Made by a program: the position numbers and the translations under genes. From Isoetes taiwanensis (Eukaryota > Streptophyta > Lycopodiopsida > Isoetales > Isoetaceae): 64,000 nucleotides of DNA. The DNA is taken from positions 1-64,000 of the forward strand of contig JAJEKV010000548.1 in assembly GCA_021234155.1 (NCBI GenBank), read 5' to 3'. Under the pieces are notes generated by a model. It was not told the DNA's origin. It did no database searches and worked only from the letters and a program-made list of their open reading frames with translations. Numbering within the stretch: the stretch's first letter is position 1; every line of letters begins with the position of its first letter. Of this stretch, positions 35,610-46,371 are shown piece after piece.

Positions 35610-36396
35610 TAATAAAAGTCTTACGCCGCCCGGAATCATCTTGACCACTTCCATTTCGAGCATTCGCCATTGTGCTTAGCATACCTCTGCGGATTGATAT
35701 AAAGCTAAGTCGGACCTCTAACCAACTCAACAAAAAGAATTCGAAGTATTTTGACCTTAACTCTTCCACACCGGTGAGAGCCTTGATGTGTATCGCGTAC
35801 TTCTTCTCGAGCTAGTATCAAAAGCGGCAAAATAGATAGCTTTTAGAAGGACCAGCGCTCGACGGGCGATAAAAAGATCGTAGGACTGGAAAAGCGGTCT
35901 CTATGCTTGAGAGGCATTGGGAAAATAAAATATGTTCTCGGGTCTTGCGGTCTACATAGTGCATATAGCCCGGAAATCTGAGACATTCTACGTAAACCTA
36001 CAAAGGAAAACCATTTTAGAAGGGAAAACCCTTACCGTCAAGAATAGCATAAAGTTCAGCTCGACATCGAGAAATTCAGTCTTTGTAGCCGACCAAACCA
36101 TGTCTTTGTGGTCGAATCAATCAATCAACCGCCATAAGCTCCAAAGATATTTGGGCTCATGGAACTCGCATCCAGGCCGCCGTTTATAGCATTGAGGCCG
36201 ACGAGTAAGAAGAGCACCGGGCTTTGCTTATAGACATAACCTATGGTAGATCTCCGCTTCCAAAAACTCCTTAGAATGAATGAAATGGTACCGGTATTTA
36301 GAGACGAGAAAATCGAGCCACATCTCCGACGTCGTCCAATCTTAGTAGCACTTTTCAAAGAACCTCCTCTGGCAAACATGTCAAGGTTGCTTCCAT
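35610..36396 (-). pseudogene. F-box protein relic
   Basis: From an ATG at 36396 the minus strand reads MEATLTCLPEEVL, a stop, then KVLLRLDDVGDVARFSRL. This is the start of an F-box, the SKP1-binding motif of SCF ubiquitin ligases (consensus LPEEVLLKIL..L..). Downstream, other frames keep coding-like pieces, such as KEFLEAEIYHRLCL, KPGALLTRRPQCYK, PKYLWSLWRLIDSTTKTWF and FIFPMPLKHRDRF. Stops and at least three frameshifts separate them. F-box genes are a large, fast-turning plant family, so a dead copy is unsurprising. The type of C-terminal repeat (kelch or other) cannot be decided. Confidence 0.5.
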
Positions 36397-37329
36397 TTTG
36401 CAACACCGTCGAGCTCATCACCCAAAACAAAGCAAATCATGAAAGGCGAGTAAATAACCGCCATGCTCTTGGAAGCCGGGAGGAAAATGCTTGGAAGAAG
36501 AAGAAGGGTCGAGCCGCGCCATAGCCACGCCCGGAAGGAATGGGGCTGGATGACCGAGAGTTTACAGTGCCACCGGTTGGAGCGATCCACCAAAGATATG
36601 CTAGGCATATGCCGACATATACTTGAATATGCCCACAAACCCACATAAACGAGGGTTTGCCCCCCTAGGGGCAACCCAAAAAGAGATTAACTAGAATTTG
36701 TCCAGATCGGCTATGGCAGTACAGTTCAAGACGGGTTCATTATGGAGCAACAGTCACCATTATCAGAGCACATCACAACAAGCTTTCACAAAATTTGGCA
36801 TGCGACAGTTGCTAGCTTTTCATTAATCCCTTGCCCCAAGCCCGCCATACTACTAGTTCTATTCTTTTTAGTGCCTTGCATTGGATGGTGTTTTTTATTA
36901 CCTTCGGAACATGGAGAAACTTCAGATGTAAAAATGATCTTATAACGCTACTGCCTCTATTGTGGTGTTTTCTATTTGATAGATACAAGAGATCGCAATT
37001 AATCTGAAGAGCTTCTTATGACATGTTTGAGCAAGCTTCTGCCTTTGCAACCCCCCTAATATTTTAGTGTTTTATGCAAGCTACATCAGTGTATTGAGAA
37101 GGCATCGTATAATAGATAGATAGATAACATTTTTTACGTCCACAGAGACCCTTGGGCCATGGGACAGTACAGAGCAAAGGGTCGAAGCCCAAATAGAGAC
37201 TGGGGGACTTAGCTCCATCATAGAACCACGAAACATACAAGTTTAAAATTTGTTTAAAAAAGCAGAACCCACCTAACGTGGAAAGGAACCTGAGAATACC
37301 CAAGCCAGGGGATTGCAAGCCATTGATCA

Positions 37330-37760
37330 AGAACAATTGCTAAGCATCCGCGATATACTGCCCATTTCTTCTGGAGCCTGGACTCTCGAACCTTGTAGTT
37401 CATCTTGCCAACGAGCTAGTTGGATTTGTGAGAGGTTCTCTTGTACCGAGAAGTGACTTCCCTTAAGGTGACTGCCATGCTGCAAAACATGCCTATTCCT
37501 AGAACTCCAAAAAATGCACTAGAAGATGATGTGTCCTGTCAGGTCGGTGCGCGCCCGCTCTTTGCGCTGAAAAAGATCCTGGGCTTTGGATATGCATAGT
37601 ATCTGAGGAAAATCGTGTAGCTGCCTCCATATTTGAACATGAACTTGCATCCACAACCCCTACGAGACGCAACTTCAAGTGCCGAGCCTGCTCAGGCTGA
37701 TCCAAACCCACATTCTGTGTCTGTTCTAAGGCTTTGGCTTCTGGCCTTTGTGGTCTGGAG
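37330..37760 (-). pseudogene. LINE C-terminal fragment
   Basis: The minus strand encodes, in one frame with few stops, a peptide with QLHDFPQILCISKAQDLFQR, then TDLTGHIIF and CIFWSSRNRHVLQHG, then SVQENLSQIQLARWQDELQG. The pattern of an aromatic-rich strand followed by a helical tail resembles the end of plant L1 LINE ORF2 or an attached RNase H-like part. It has stops and no upstream catalytic region. Assignment rests on resemblance only. Confidence 0.35.
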
Positions 37761-38122
37761 TTGCATCCTGTATATCTACGTCTAAATCTGTATAAAGTAG
37801 TGGCTAAGTGACTGCGTCAGCGTGGACCATGGCATCTACTCAGAAGTTGCTTGGAGACATCTTTGGCTCAATTTGCACCATGGCATCGACTCTGAACATG
37901 TCTGCAGAGGTGGTCGGTGGCTGGGGGAAAGTTCAAAGAGGTAACATTCCCATCATTTTCAAAATGTTACAAGACATGCGGGTGCTACAGCAAATGGCTA
38001 CATAGCTTGCCTTGTAAAATGTAGATGCTATTTGCTCAAGTGTATGTTGTTGCAGCATAGATCTGTTGTTAGTTATTGCTAAGAGATAGATCGAATGTTA
38101 TGCCATTGTTTTTGCTATATTC

Positions 38123-40234
38123 GCGTGAAAATATTTTTACCCCGGTTATTGTGATTCCATCGCAAGATATTCCCTCCCGCAGAATCACCGGACCCTCAGG
38201 GAGCGGGATCCGTTCGAGGAGGCCATATTCGCACGACAACGTCGGGTGTACCTTCGATGGATCCCGGCCATCCGTGCGTAGGGTCCATCCTGGCCGTCCA
38301 TTTTATACCTTTCGACGGAATCACGTCTGCCAAATACCGCGGGATGGAATCACCGCTCTGTTATTCCATGCGACGGAATCACCATCCAGAATATTCGAGT
38401 AAAAATTCAAATTTTTTACGTCCTATTCTTTATTCTTGTGGGAGTGTTTTGGCTAAGTGCGGCTATGGCGCTTGCTCTGGCGATGGCGATTGAGCAGGCT
38501 ATCTTCCTTCTTTTCTTGTTCTTGTTGATTTAAATCCGGCATGGTTTCAAAGTAGGTTTATGCGGTTTTTAAATAGCGAAGTTTTTGTTGTTGTCTTTCT
38601 TTACGAAATGCGTTGTCGCTGTTCTGAGGGCGGACCTTTGAACTCCCTGTTATTCCATGCATCTTCAACATTCTTGACATTTTAAGAGACTCATTTCGGC
38701 AGAAAGATTCACATCAACATCTTGGCATTCTTTCATCTTTCTTGGCATAGTCCCTATTCGGCCATAGCCCATATTTCGCATTAATCCGGCAAAAGGCGGG
38801 TTCTGCAAAATCCGGCATGGCTTCGGCGGCGAGGTTTATATCACGTTTTTAAGCTTTTGGTTCTGTTCGGTAGCTTTTGGTTACATTCGGTTGGGGGATC
38901 TTCCTTTTTTCTTGTTTTCTTGTGCGCATCCGGCAATATAGATATGGTTAGGTGGCGTTCTTCCTTCTCTTTCGCTTCAAGATTTTTACGTTGGAGATTT
39001 TTTTATGTTATGAGTATGAGAGGCTCGAATCTTCAAGTTGAAGCGGTACTATGGCGATGTGTTTCTCCGGTATCATGGAAGCTAAGGTTTTGGTATGTGT
39101 AGTGGGATGGCATCGAAGTCACCGTGGGAGATTCCCTCAAGTTTGTAAGGGGAAAAAGATAAAATGAAAGATAGGCATCGGGCCCGATGGGCGTAAAACA
39201 AGACTCTCAAAGCTTTTTGCACGTGCATCATGGGCATATAGGAGGCCAAAAACCGGTGGTCGCTTAAAAAGCCGCAATCAAGTCATTCATCCTTTCCATG
39301 CCATACAGTAGGAGGTGCTATCACATGAATTGCTTGAGAAAGTATTGGCACCTGCAGCATTGTTTTCCATGCTTTTGTTGTTAATTCCTCAGCTACTGGT
39401 TCATACTGCACAAATCCGTATTTGAATTTCTGTTTGTGTTGAATCTAGAGAAATGGGTTTCTATTCCTTTTTGCACGCTTTTTGTTCTTGCTTTAAAAAC
39501 GGCATGTTTGTTGTTTCTTCTTGTTTGAAGCAGCCCATGGCATTCATCGATAATGGCAAGGGGTTCAAATCCCCAACCGTAAAATGTTAAGGCAATGCAA
39601 GGGTCCAAATCCCCAACCGTAAATGTTTGGCAGAGCATAATAATGGACATGCACACACAAAATGAAGTAGCCTAGCTTGTGTATTTCCAATGGTTCAGTG
39701 TTAATTTCATTCATGATCTTCAAGTAAAGCTCGCTAATCCAGGAGGAGGATTCCATCCCGGGTGGAATCACGGAGGAGTGATTCAGGCGTAATCGCAGAA
39801 GGGTGTGATTCCATCCGGCGGAATAGCAATGTTGTGATTAAATGCCCGGGGATACGTAAGTGGTGATTCCATCTCACGGAATCGACGCTCGTGATTCCAT
39901 CCGGGCGGAATAGCATGGTTGTGATTCCGCCCCGCGGAATAACACGATTGTGATTCCGCCTCGTATGAATAAATAATATCTGATTTGCCAGGATTGGCGT
40001 CCGGTGGAATACATGAGCGGTGATTCCATCTCGAAGAATCGCAATTTGGTGATTCCATCTGGCGGAATAGCAAAGTTGTGTTTCCGCCGGAAGGTATAAA
40101 TGACCGGCGACCACCGTCAGTCACGGATAACGGAGGCTCGCATTACGGATAATGGGGGTCTCCTACCGGTGATTCAGCGGGATGGAATTTTTTGCGATGG
40201 AATCACAATAACCGGGGTAAAAATATTTTGTTCC
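38123..40234. mobile_element. Mutator-like (MULE) non-autonomous element
   Basis: A perfect 9-base target duplication, GCTATATTC, flanks the element (38114-38122 and 40235-40243). Terminal inverted repeats of about 70 bases share AAAATATTTTTACCCCGG, then TTATTGTGATTCCATCGCAA, then CCCGC and GAATCACCGG. A 9-base duplication and long terminal repeats are hallmarks of Mutator-like elements. Inside, both ends carry many short palindromic units built on TGATTCCATC..CGGAAT. The interior has no transposase, so the copy depends on a helper. A 43-base tandem duplication containing TTCAAATCCCCAACCG lies at about 39556-39626. Confidence 0.9.
39748..40205. repeat. Subterminal palindromic repeat array of the MULE
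   Basis: About nine units of roughly 28-34 bases occur here, each with a core such as GTGATTCCATCCGGCGGAAT. The core is itself a near-palindrome (GATTCC...GGAATC). A matching but shorter set in opposite orientation lies at the left end (38148-38400). Such subterminal motifs can serve as transposase-binding sites. Confidence 0.8.
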
Positions 40235-40249
40235 GCTATATTCTAGTTT

Positions 40250-41540
40250 ATATGCATACAGATATTGTACATTGTAGAGCGCTGATAGGTGTGGATATGG
40301 TCTTGTGCTTTGAATAGGGTAGAGATCATGGAGTCTAGGTCATTCTTTTATTGCTGCCTATGTAGATAAGATAGTGGTTTTGTTTAGATTGTGCCTTGTG
40401 CTTTACAGAGGCTAGATATATTGGACTAGGATAAGTTTTAGGCTGCACGCCTTTATTTGAAAAGTTTTGCTCTATATATGTAACAAGCAAGGATAGTTAT
40501 GTCGTATCTTGGTTCTATGCATTTATGGCCTTCAAAAGAAAGGTTTACGGTCTATTATGATGGAAAGGTGTTGGCCTTTGAAAATTATTGATAATGAATC
40601 ATTTCAAGATCCATTGCTTTGTATACATATGCTGCTGGAATTTGTATAAAAAATAGAATGTGAAGTAAATGTGTCAAAGCGTCAGTAAGTAAATGCGGAC
40701 ATTACTGTGAGGCAAGACGTTCTTGATATTCTTCAAAAGAAAAATGGCTACGTGGTGCGATCTCATTAGCAGTCGAGGCAGAATTTAAAGTAAGTTGTCT
40801 TTACGTTAAAGTAAGTTATCTCTAGTAACCGTTTGCACGGCGTTCACACATAAATAGGGCAAAAACAATTTACAAAGAAGCAATCCTTAAGTGCAATCAT
40901 TCAATCAAATAATCTGATGCTAATTGTACCCTAGTTGTCCAAAATGACATTTGTTTAATGATCACATGGATTGACTTTCTCTACATAGGAAACAAATTGT
41001 GCAAAAGACCACGAACATATGCCAGGCGTTTTCGCGTTAATGTCCTGGCTCGTATGTTTACTTAGCCTTTAGTTCATATCCTGGCTCGTGTTTTTACTTA
41101 GCCTTTAGTCCATATCCTGGCAGATCTTTTTTCCTTGCAATTACTAATGCAATATACTTACCATACTGTCGATGACCATTATCATCTCTCACAGCCTGGT
41201 CAGTTGAATATGCTTAATAAAAAGCATGCTTCATATAATAGATAAAGCATAACCAAAAATTCAAGAAGAGAGATCTACCAATGTTTGTGCCCAAGAAACA
41301 GCATGCATGTCTCCAACAAAGAGGATACACCCCCACAAAAACATTTTAAGTAAGTAGATAATTTCCAATGTATAAGTTTCTATGTGCTCGATATGTCGTC
41401 CATATGTCTTATGTACTTTTTAAGATAGATGAACAAAAAAAGCAAGGAACGTAAGCTTAGAGTTAAGAGAATATCTAGATTCATATTCACAAATACGTCC
41501 AAAATTTGGATTCGTCTTTACGAGAACATCTTGCATCACA
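40250..41540. other. Gene-less stretch
   Basis: Apart from the short repeat at 41037-41125, there is no supportable frame, RNA gene or regulatory structure. Confidence 0.35.
41037..41125. repeat. Tandem TCCTGGCTCGT...AGCCTTTAGT repeat
   Basis: The block ATATCCTGGCTCGTGTTTTT plus ACTTAGCCTTTAGT occurs two and a half times. Preceding it is CCAGGCGTTTTCGCGTTAAT. Related sequence occurs twice more at 54.99 and 55.19 kb. Confidence 0.65.
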
Positions 41541-41645
41541 GCCATTAAGGCTTTAAAAGCCATCAAACAAAGTCAGACATCAATGGGTCAATAAGTTATG
41601 GTGGGGCATCAAACAAAGTCGGACATCAATTGGGTCAATAAGTAT
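41541..41645 (+). repeat. Dispersed repeat, copy B (partly duplicated)
   Basis: This matches the complement of 30450-30520. The second half, CATCAAACAAAGTC followed by a GACATCAA(T)TGGGTCAATA stretch, is duplicated in tandem here (41571-41606 and 41607-41642). Confidence 0.7.
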
Positions 41646-42189
41646 AAGGGCCCCGGGCTTCTTTCCAGAAGGTCAAGTAGGCCTCCGCAGCCAAGGGGGC
41701 CTTTGGCATAACAGAAAGATTTCTTACCTGTTGTTCTGGGATGCAGAATCGAAGGTAAAACCAGCAAAATCAAAGGTAAAACAAGTGGAATCGTGGGTAA
41801 AATAAGTAGAAACATGGGTAAAACTGCAGCAATCAAAGAAAATCAGACGCCGTTCTTCCACTCGATTTTTAGCTTTAGAAACTATGATGCCTGTCACAAT
41901 CTCATTGGACTAGGGACAAAAACGGAAGTAAGTAAGAAGTCTTTCCATTATGGTGGGGCATAGATACCATGGGACATAGCTATATCCCTAAATCAGCAAT
42001 GGACATATAGTTAGGTCATGTCCATAAATAGCATGGGACATAGTTAAGTCCCCACGTCCACATGGTTGCGTGGTTCAATGGTTGGATCCCTATGATAGCG
42101 TGGGACCTGCGATAGTTTGGAACATAGTTGCCACCCTAAGATAGTTGTGTCGGGTTCGGTTGCATCCCTAAGCTAGCCATGGACCAGGG

Positions 42190-43217
42190 GGACATTATGT
42201 GGATAAGTATAATAGAAGTGGATGGAGAGAACGAAAGGCTTTGAGTGGACGAAGAGATGTTCTTTATTCTTAGAGAAAACAAGGCTATAAAGGAACAGAT
42301 GGCGATCTTCTTAAGATTACAGCCCATTTTATATCCAGCAATAGTCCTCTTGATGGTCACCTGAATTCTAACATCAGGGCCGAGGAATTTTCTTGGATGT
42401 TTTAGCTTGAACGATCAAGGAGAAGCGCCGAAATATCGGTATCTCTTCCTTTATGTAAGAGAAAGGCCAAAAGCATGCCATTAAAATCCCTTTTTTTCGA
42501 ACTGCTTCCTTCGCCAGGCTTTGGTGGTATTTAGGGCAATCTCACATGTCCTCGGAAAAAAATCGGACGTCAACCCGTTATGATTTGGCCAGTAAACCGC
42601 TTTCCAAAGTTTAGATAAGCGGCCCTGACAGTAAACCGCCATAATTTTAGCTCATAATGAATACCTACAAATTTACATGTGAGGCGTCTCTTACCAGGCG
42701 AAATGGCCTGCTCTTGGCCTTTACCTATTACATTATCACTAATCTGTTATCTTTATTATCGCTATTATAGGCTACTGAGATAGAAGCAATATGTTCTATG
42801 TCGATGATGAAGGGGGATAAACACCCACGAGCCCATTACCTCGGATAAACCGGGCGATAAGAGGCGAACAGAGCTTATCCCCGAGGTAATGGGCTGCAGG
42901 GTGCTTTTATCCCCTTTAACCATTTCAGGCAAAATTGCCTCATCCATTCCGGATTATCGAGGTGGGCTAAAGTGCCAGATGGGTTATGAGGGTTTGGGAG
43001 GGGTCGCGGCAAACGACATCCATTCAAGGCTCGGGCTGTCCGGATCGGTTATCATAGGTTCGGGATGCAATGTGGAAGTTCTGCTGCCCTGTCAAAGCAA
43101 TTTGTGCTGTTGTTGTGCCTCGCAAGTTTTGATTGTTCGGTATGCCCTATCTGCAGGCATGAATCAATGGCGGGAATGCTTGGATCCAAACGTTCACTAC
43201 ATAGTTCTTGGTGACCG
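42190..43217. other. Inserted block of unknown origin
   Basis: This block lies between matching flank and gene-start sequences and has no counterpart in the left arm. It contains a long hairpin (42806-42922) and a 130-codon plus frame (42889-43281) with a Cys-rich patch (SNLCCCCAS). I recognise no protein domain and found no target duplication at its ends. Confidence 0.45.
42806..42922. repeat. Long imperfect hairpin
   Basis: AGCCCATTACCTCGG(..)ATAA at 42834 pairs with TTATCCCCGAGGTAATGGGCT ending near 42896. Outside that, AAGGGGGATAAACACC pairs with GGGTGCTTTTATCCCCTT. The stem is about 40 base pairs with one bulge in each half, and the loop is about 27 bases. It is more GC-rich than its surroundings. 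Confidence 0.8.
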
Positions 43218-43841
43218 CATATGGCTTTTAGGCAAAGCAATAATTATTGCTATCCGTGTGGGCTATAAAGGTGCCATCTGAGCATGCACTTGGATCCATG
43301 AATCCGGATTCTTTGCACTATGGAGCCTTTGATCGGTCATGGGTATTACGAGGGTGTGTGCGGCGTGGCCAGGAGACCCTTCCTTTCTCGCATGTGTGGG
43401 CAACTACTTAATTACACAAATGCGCCACAAGGTCTTGCAAAAAAGGGCTCAATATCCCGGAGGGGCATATTTCACCTGTGGGCTAACTTACACCTTGGAA
43501 TCCAATTTTGGGGTTTTACCAACAAAACCCGAAACACGAGCCTTGTAAAGGCCATGACAATTCCTTCCACATACACAAGCCGCCTTGGTTCTAGCATAAG
43601 CTCCGCGCTTGGCATGTCCCCATGTGCGGTGCTATTAGAAACGATCGTTGGGCTCGGTTGATTCTGGGGCGAGGACTATAGCAATAAACAAAACCGCCCT
43701 TCTCGGATATTTTTCACATATGTCTCTTCTCCGGGCGGTACGGCCTATGGCGTGGAGAGAAATAACAATAAGCTAGTAATGGCTAGTTTGAAGAATTCTA
43801 TTGTAGAATTTGCAGCCATTGAAGCACCCATTGAAGGAGGA

Positions 43842-43930
43842 TAACCCTCCTCTTGAGATGATTATGGCAAATAACCCTCGACCCGGCAGTCGAGAGGGTT
43901 AATTCGCCATAATCATCGAGAGGAGGGTTG
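43842..43930. repeat. 40-bp stem hairpin in the MITE
   Basis: AACCCTCCTCTTGAGATGAT continuing TATGGCAAATAACCCTCGAC is followed by a six-base loop, CCGGCA. Its near-exact complement, GTCGAGAGGGTTAATTCGCC then ATAATCATCGAGAGGAGGGTT, follows. Only small bulges break about 40 pairs. Confidence 0.9.
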
Positions 43931-44108
43931 CTTATAAACATCCGGGTGGAGGGATTATCACCATCGATTTGATAATCTCCTCAATCTCGGCCGTGGACTT
44001 GATAATCACTCAGGAGCAATGGATTATCGAGATAACCTCTCACGCCAAGATGCCGATTTAAGGGTGGAGATTGTTGCGATCAAGATAATCCCGACACGGA
44101 TGTTTTAA

Positions 44109-44212
44109 CGAATCCGCCCCCCTCTGTGCCGATTTAGTACGTGAAAAAAAATACCAAAAATCTTGTGTAGTTTGTCTTATCCGGGCGATGCAAAGAGAGG
44201 AGGGGCGGATTA
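44109..44212. repeat. Second internal hairpin of the MITE
   Basis: AATCCGCCCCCCTCT at 44110 pairs with AGAGGAGGGGCGGATT at 44197. About 70 bases lie between them, including CCGGGCGATGC. A further GAGGGGGCGGAT follows at 44221. Confidence 0.7.
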
Positions 44213-44799
44213 GTTCAATGGAGGGGGCGGATACTGGTATGAATCTTCAGTAGGATGAAACGAGAGGGGGGCCGGATTCTTCAACTGTCCCCTAGTAATT
44301 TGGGGTTATAATGGAAAGGAGCTTCCAAAAATTGGTGGATCCTAGGCTCGGTGATACGCCATCTTTGCGGGTACCTTCCATGTTTGTGGAATAGAGTTGG
44401 ACACAAATAAGACGCTTTGTTTTGGTCTAAATGATGACCATCGGTGGACGCGAAATTTCTGCATTATATTTTTCGTCTCATGGTGGAAGGAACCATACAT
44501 GTGGTCTTAGGTATGATAACCATGAAGCGGTATGTTGGGAAGTGATGCCCAAAAGGTCAGCTCCGGGCTCCCAAAGGGGTTCCCTTTTCATTCATCTCTA
44601 AATTGATTGGTATACTTGTGGTGTGAGAAGAGACAATGAATCTCAAATTATATCTTTGGGGAGTTTATCTTGGTTCTATTAGTAACTTCATTTGCAAGCA
44701 AAGGACTTTGTCAAACAAAGTGTGCAATGATTTGAATATTACGCTCTGGTAAGTGCCCTACCTCATTTCGACAAGATATGCCTACAATGCTCCGGTGTG

Positions 44800-44890
44800 T
44801 GGTGTGGCCGGTACATTGCAATCGTCTCCTTGTAGTGCCACCCGGTGTGTATTGGTACATTGCAATCGTCTCCTTGTAGTGCCACGGTGA
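44800..44890. repeat. 54-base tandem duplication in the pseudogene
   Basis: GGTACATTGCAATCGTCTCC followed by TTGTAGTGCCAC occurs twice in a row within the Cys-rich region. The intact gene has it once, so the duplication arose after the copies separated. Confidence 0.85.
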
Positions 44891-46371
44891 TACAACATGT
44901 ATATAAAATCTCCATTTCCTATTCCATCACCTTCACTTTCTCCATATTCACCATCTCCACGCCCGTAAATTGCATACTTACATTATAATAGTGGCTGCCT
45001 TGGGAGGCATACTTGTCTTAGCCTTTATTGCATCTAGTGCATGGTGCATGATTTCTAGAAGAAAGACACCTCAGAAAATCGAGATAAGATTCAAGAGTTT
45101 AGCGGTTCAACTATCCGAGGAAGCAACATCTAATTATGAAGATAGCATGTTGATTGGCATTGGAGCATCCCCGCCTTGTATATAAGGGAAAGCTAAAAGA
45201 TGGGCGGCTTGTTGCTTGTTAAAAGCCCAAAGATCTAAAGAGGTCGGGTTACATTTGATCAAGAATTAGATTTACTAAAAGCCCTTAATCACGCTTTGTC
45301 TGGTCAATCTTGTTGGCTCTGTAAGCAACAAAAGATCCTTGTTTTTGAGTTTATGGAAAATGGCTCCTTGTTTGATTGTCTCTTTGCAAAAAGAGTGTTC
45401 AACTACTTTGGAGTACAAGGATAAGAATAGCAGCCCAAATATCAAGAGGTCTAGAATATTTGCACACTTACGCTTGTCCGACAATTATACGAGAGATGTG
45501 AAGTCAGCTAATGTATTGTTGGATAAAGATTGGAATGCCCATGTGGCTGACTTTGGCATATCTCTTGTTGGGCCCGCGGGGAGACACACACCTAAGCAAC
45601 ATTCGTGCAAAGAGGGAACACAGGGCTATGTAGATCCGTAGTATGCTACTACACACGGCTCCCACAACCAAGAGCGACATTTATAGTTTTGGAATGGTAA
45701 TCCTAGAGTTGCTTACGGGGAAAAAAGAGCCGGAGGTGATGAACCTAGTCTTCTTGCATGGATTACTAGAATCATGGAGTTAGGGGACATTGCCAAGATT
45801 TTGGATCCAAAGACTTGCATTGCCGGTGACATATCTCCATTAGTTGAAGTGTTAGAATTGGCTCTACAATGTGTCACACCACAACCCAAGGAGCGTCCCT
45901 CTATGGTGTCTATTTCAATCACTTTGGAAAGGTGTCTGCAAGCCTTAGATGTGAATGATAACATGACATTCGATTCAACTTCGGTACCACAATCTTTAAT
46001 GCTTGATCCAAGGTAGAAATGAAAAAGGGAAAGAAGACATGTGCCCCTCAAAGAAACATCCTCTCTCTTTCTAGCAATGAAGATGCTAAAGATCCATGGT
46101 GATTGGTACTACAACTACTTAAATATCATTATTTTCCTTCACTTAATTGATCATGCATATGCTAACTATATATATATATTCTATATTGTATACTTACATA
46201 TTGTGTGTTATGGGAGATTTTATTTTTTTGTTTTAAAAAAAAAATTTCAAAAACGTGGGCAAGTTCATGAATAACATATAACACTATTAAATAACGCACA
46301 ATAACACGCCAAAAAGATATCTTCAAGTTTCTTTTTCGATGCAAAGTGCGACCACGTTTTTGCAGCAGATT

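Larger units (their letters stand above)
43781..44291. mobile_element. Hairpin-rich MITE inserted in the kinase pseudogene
   Basis: Comparison with the intact gene shows that AAGCTAGTA|CTTTGGGG is split here by 511 bases. The flanks carry an 8-base duplication, CTAGTAAT (43773-43780 and 44292-44299). The termini GGCTAGTTTGAAGAATTC and, on the complement, GGGACAGTTGAAGAATCC are an imperfect inverted repeat. An 8-base duplication with GG-starting termini fits a hAT-type MITE. Inside are at least two further hairpins (43842-43930 and 44109-44212). Confidence 0.75.
43218..46015 (+). pseudogene. Broken duplicate of the CCR-type receptor kinase
   Basis: This is a full-length inverted copy of the gene at 21860-24112. 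It begins with the signal-peptide region (TTGCTATCCGTGTGGGCTAT at about 43247) and ends with the same LMLDPR stop at 46013. Many indels and substitutions shift the frame. Recognisable blocks are the NYTNAP extracellular start, the GVERNNNKL block, the Cys-rich region, the membrane helix (44970-45050) and the kinase segments RDVKSANVLLDKDWNAHVAD and LVEVLELALQCVTPQ. A 511-base transposon interrupts the extracellular domain and a 54-base duplication lies at 44804-44890. No functional protein is possible. Confidence 0.92.

Noticed and set aside
39550-39626. GGGGTTCAAATCCCC-like words resembling tRNA T-arms
   Set aside because: The sequence is part of a 43-base tandem duplication inside the MULE. 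No acceptor, D or anticodon stem can be drawn around either copy.
39734-40124. A 126-codon minus frame with repeated RWNH and RNH words
   Set aside because: It is a translation of the MULE subterminal repeat units, with no independent coding evidence.
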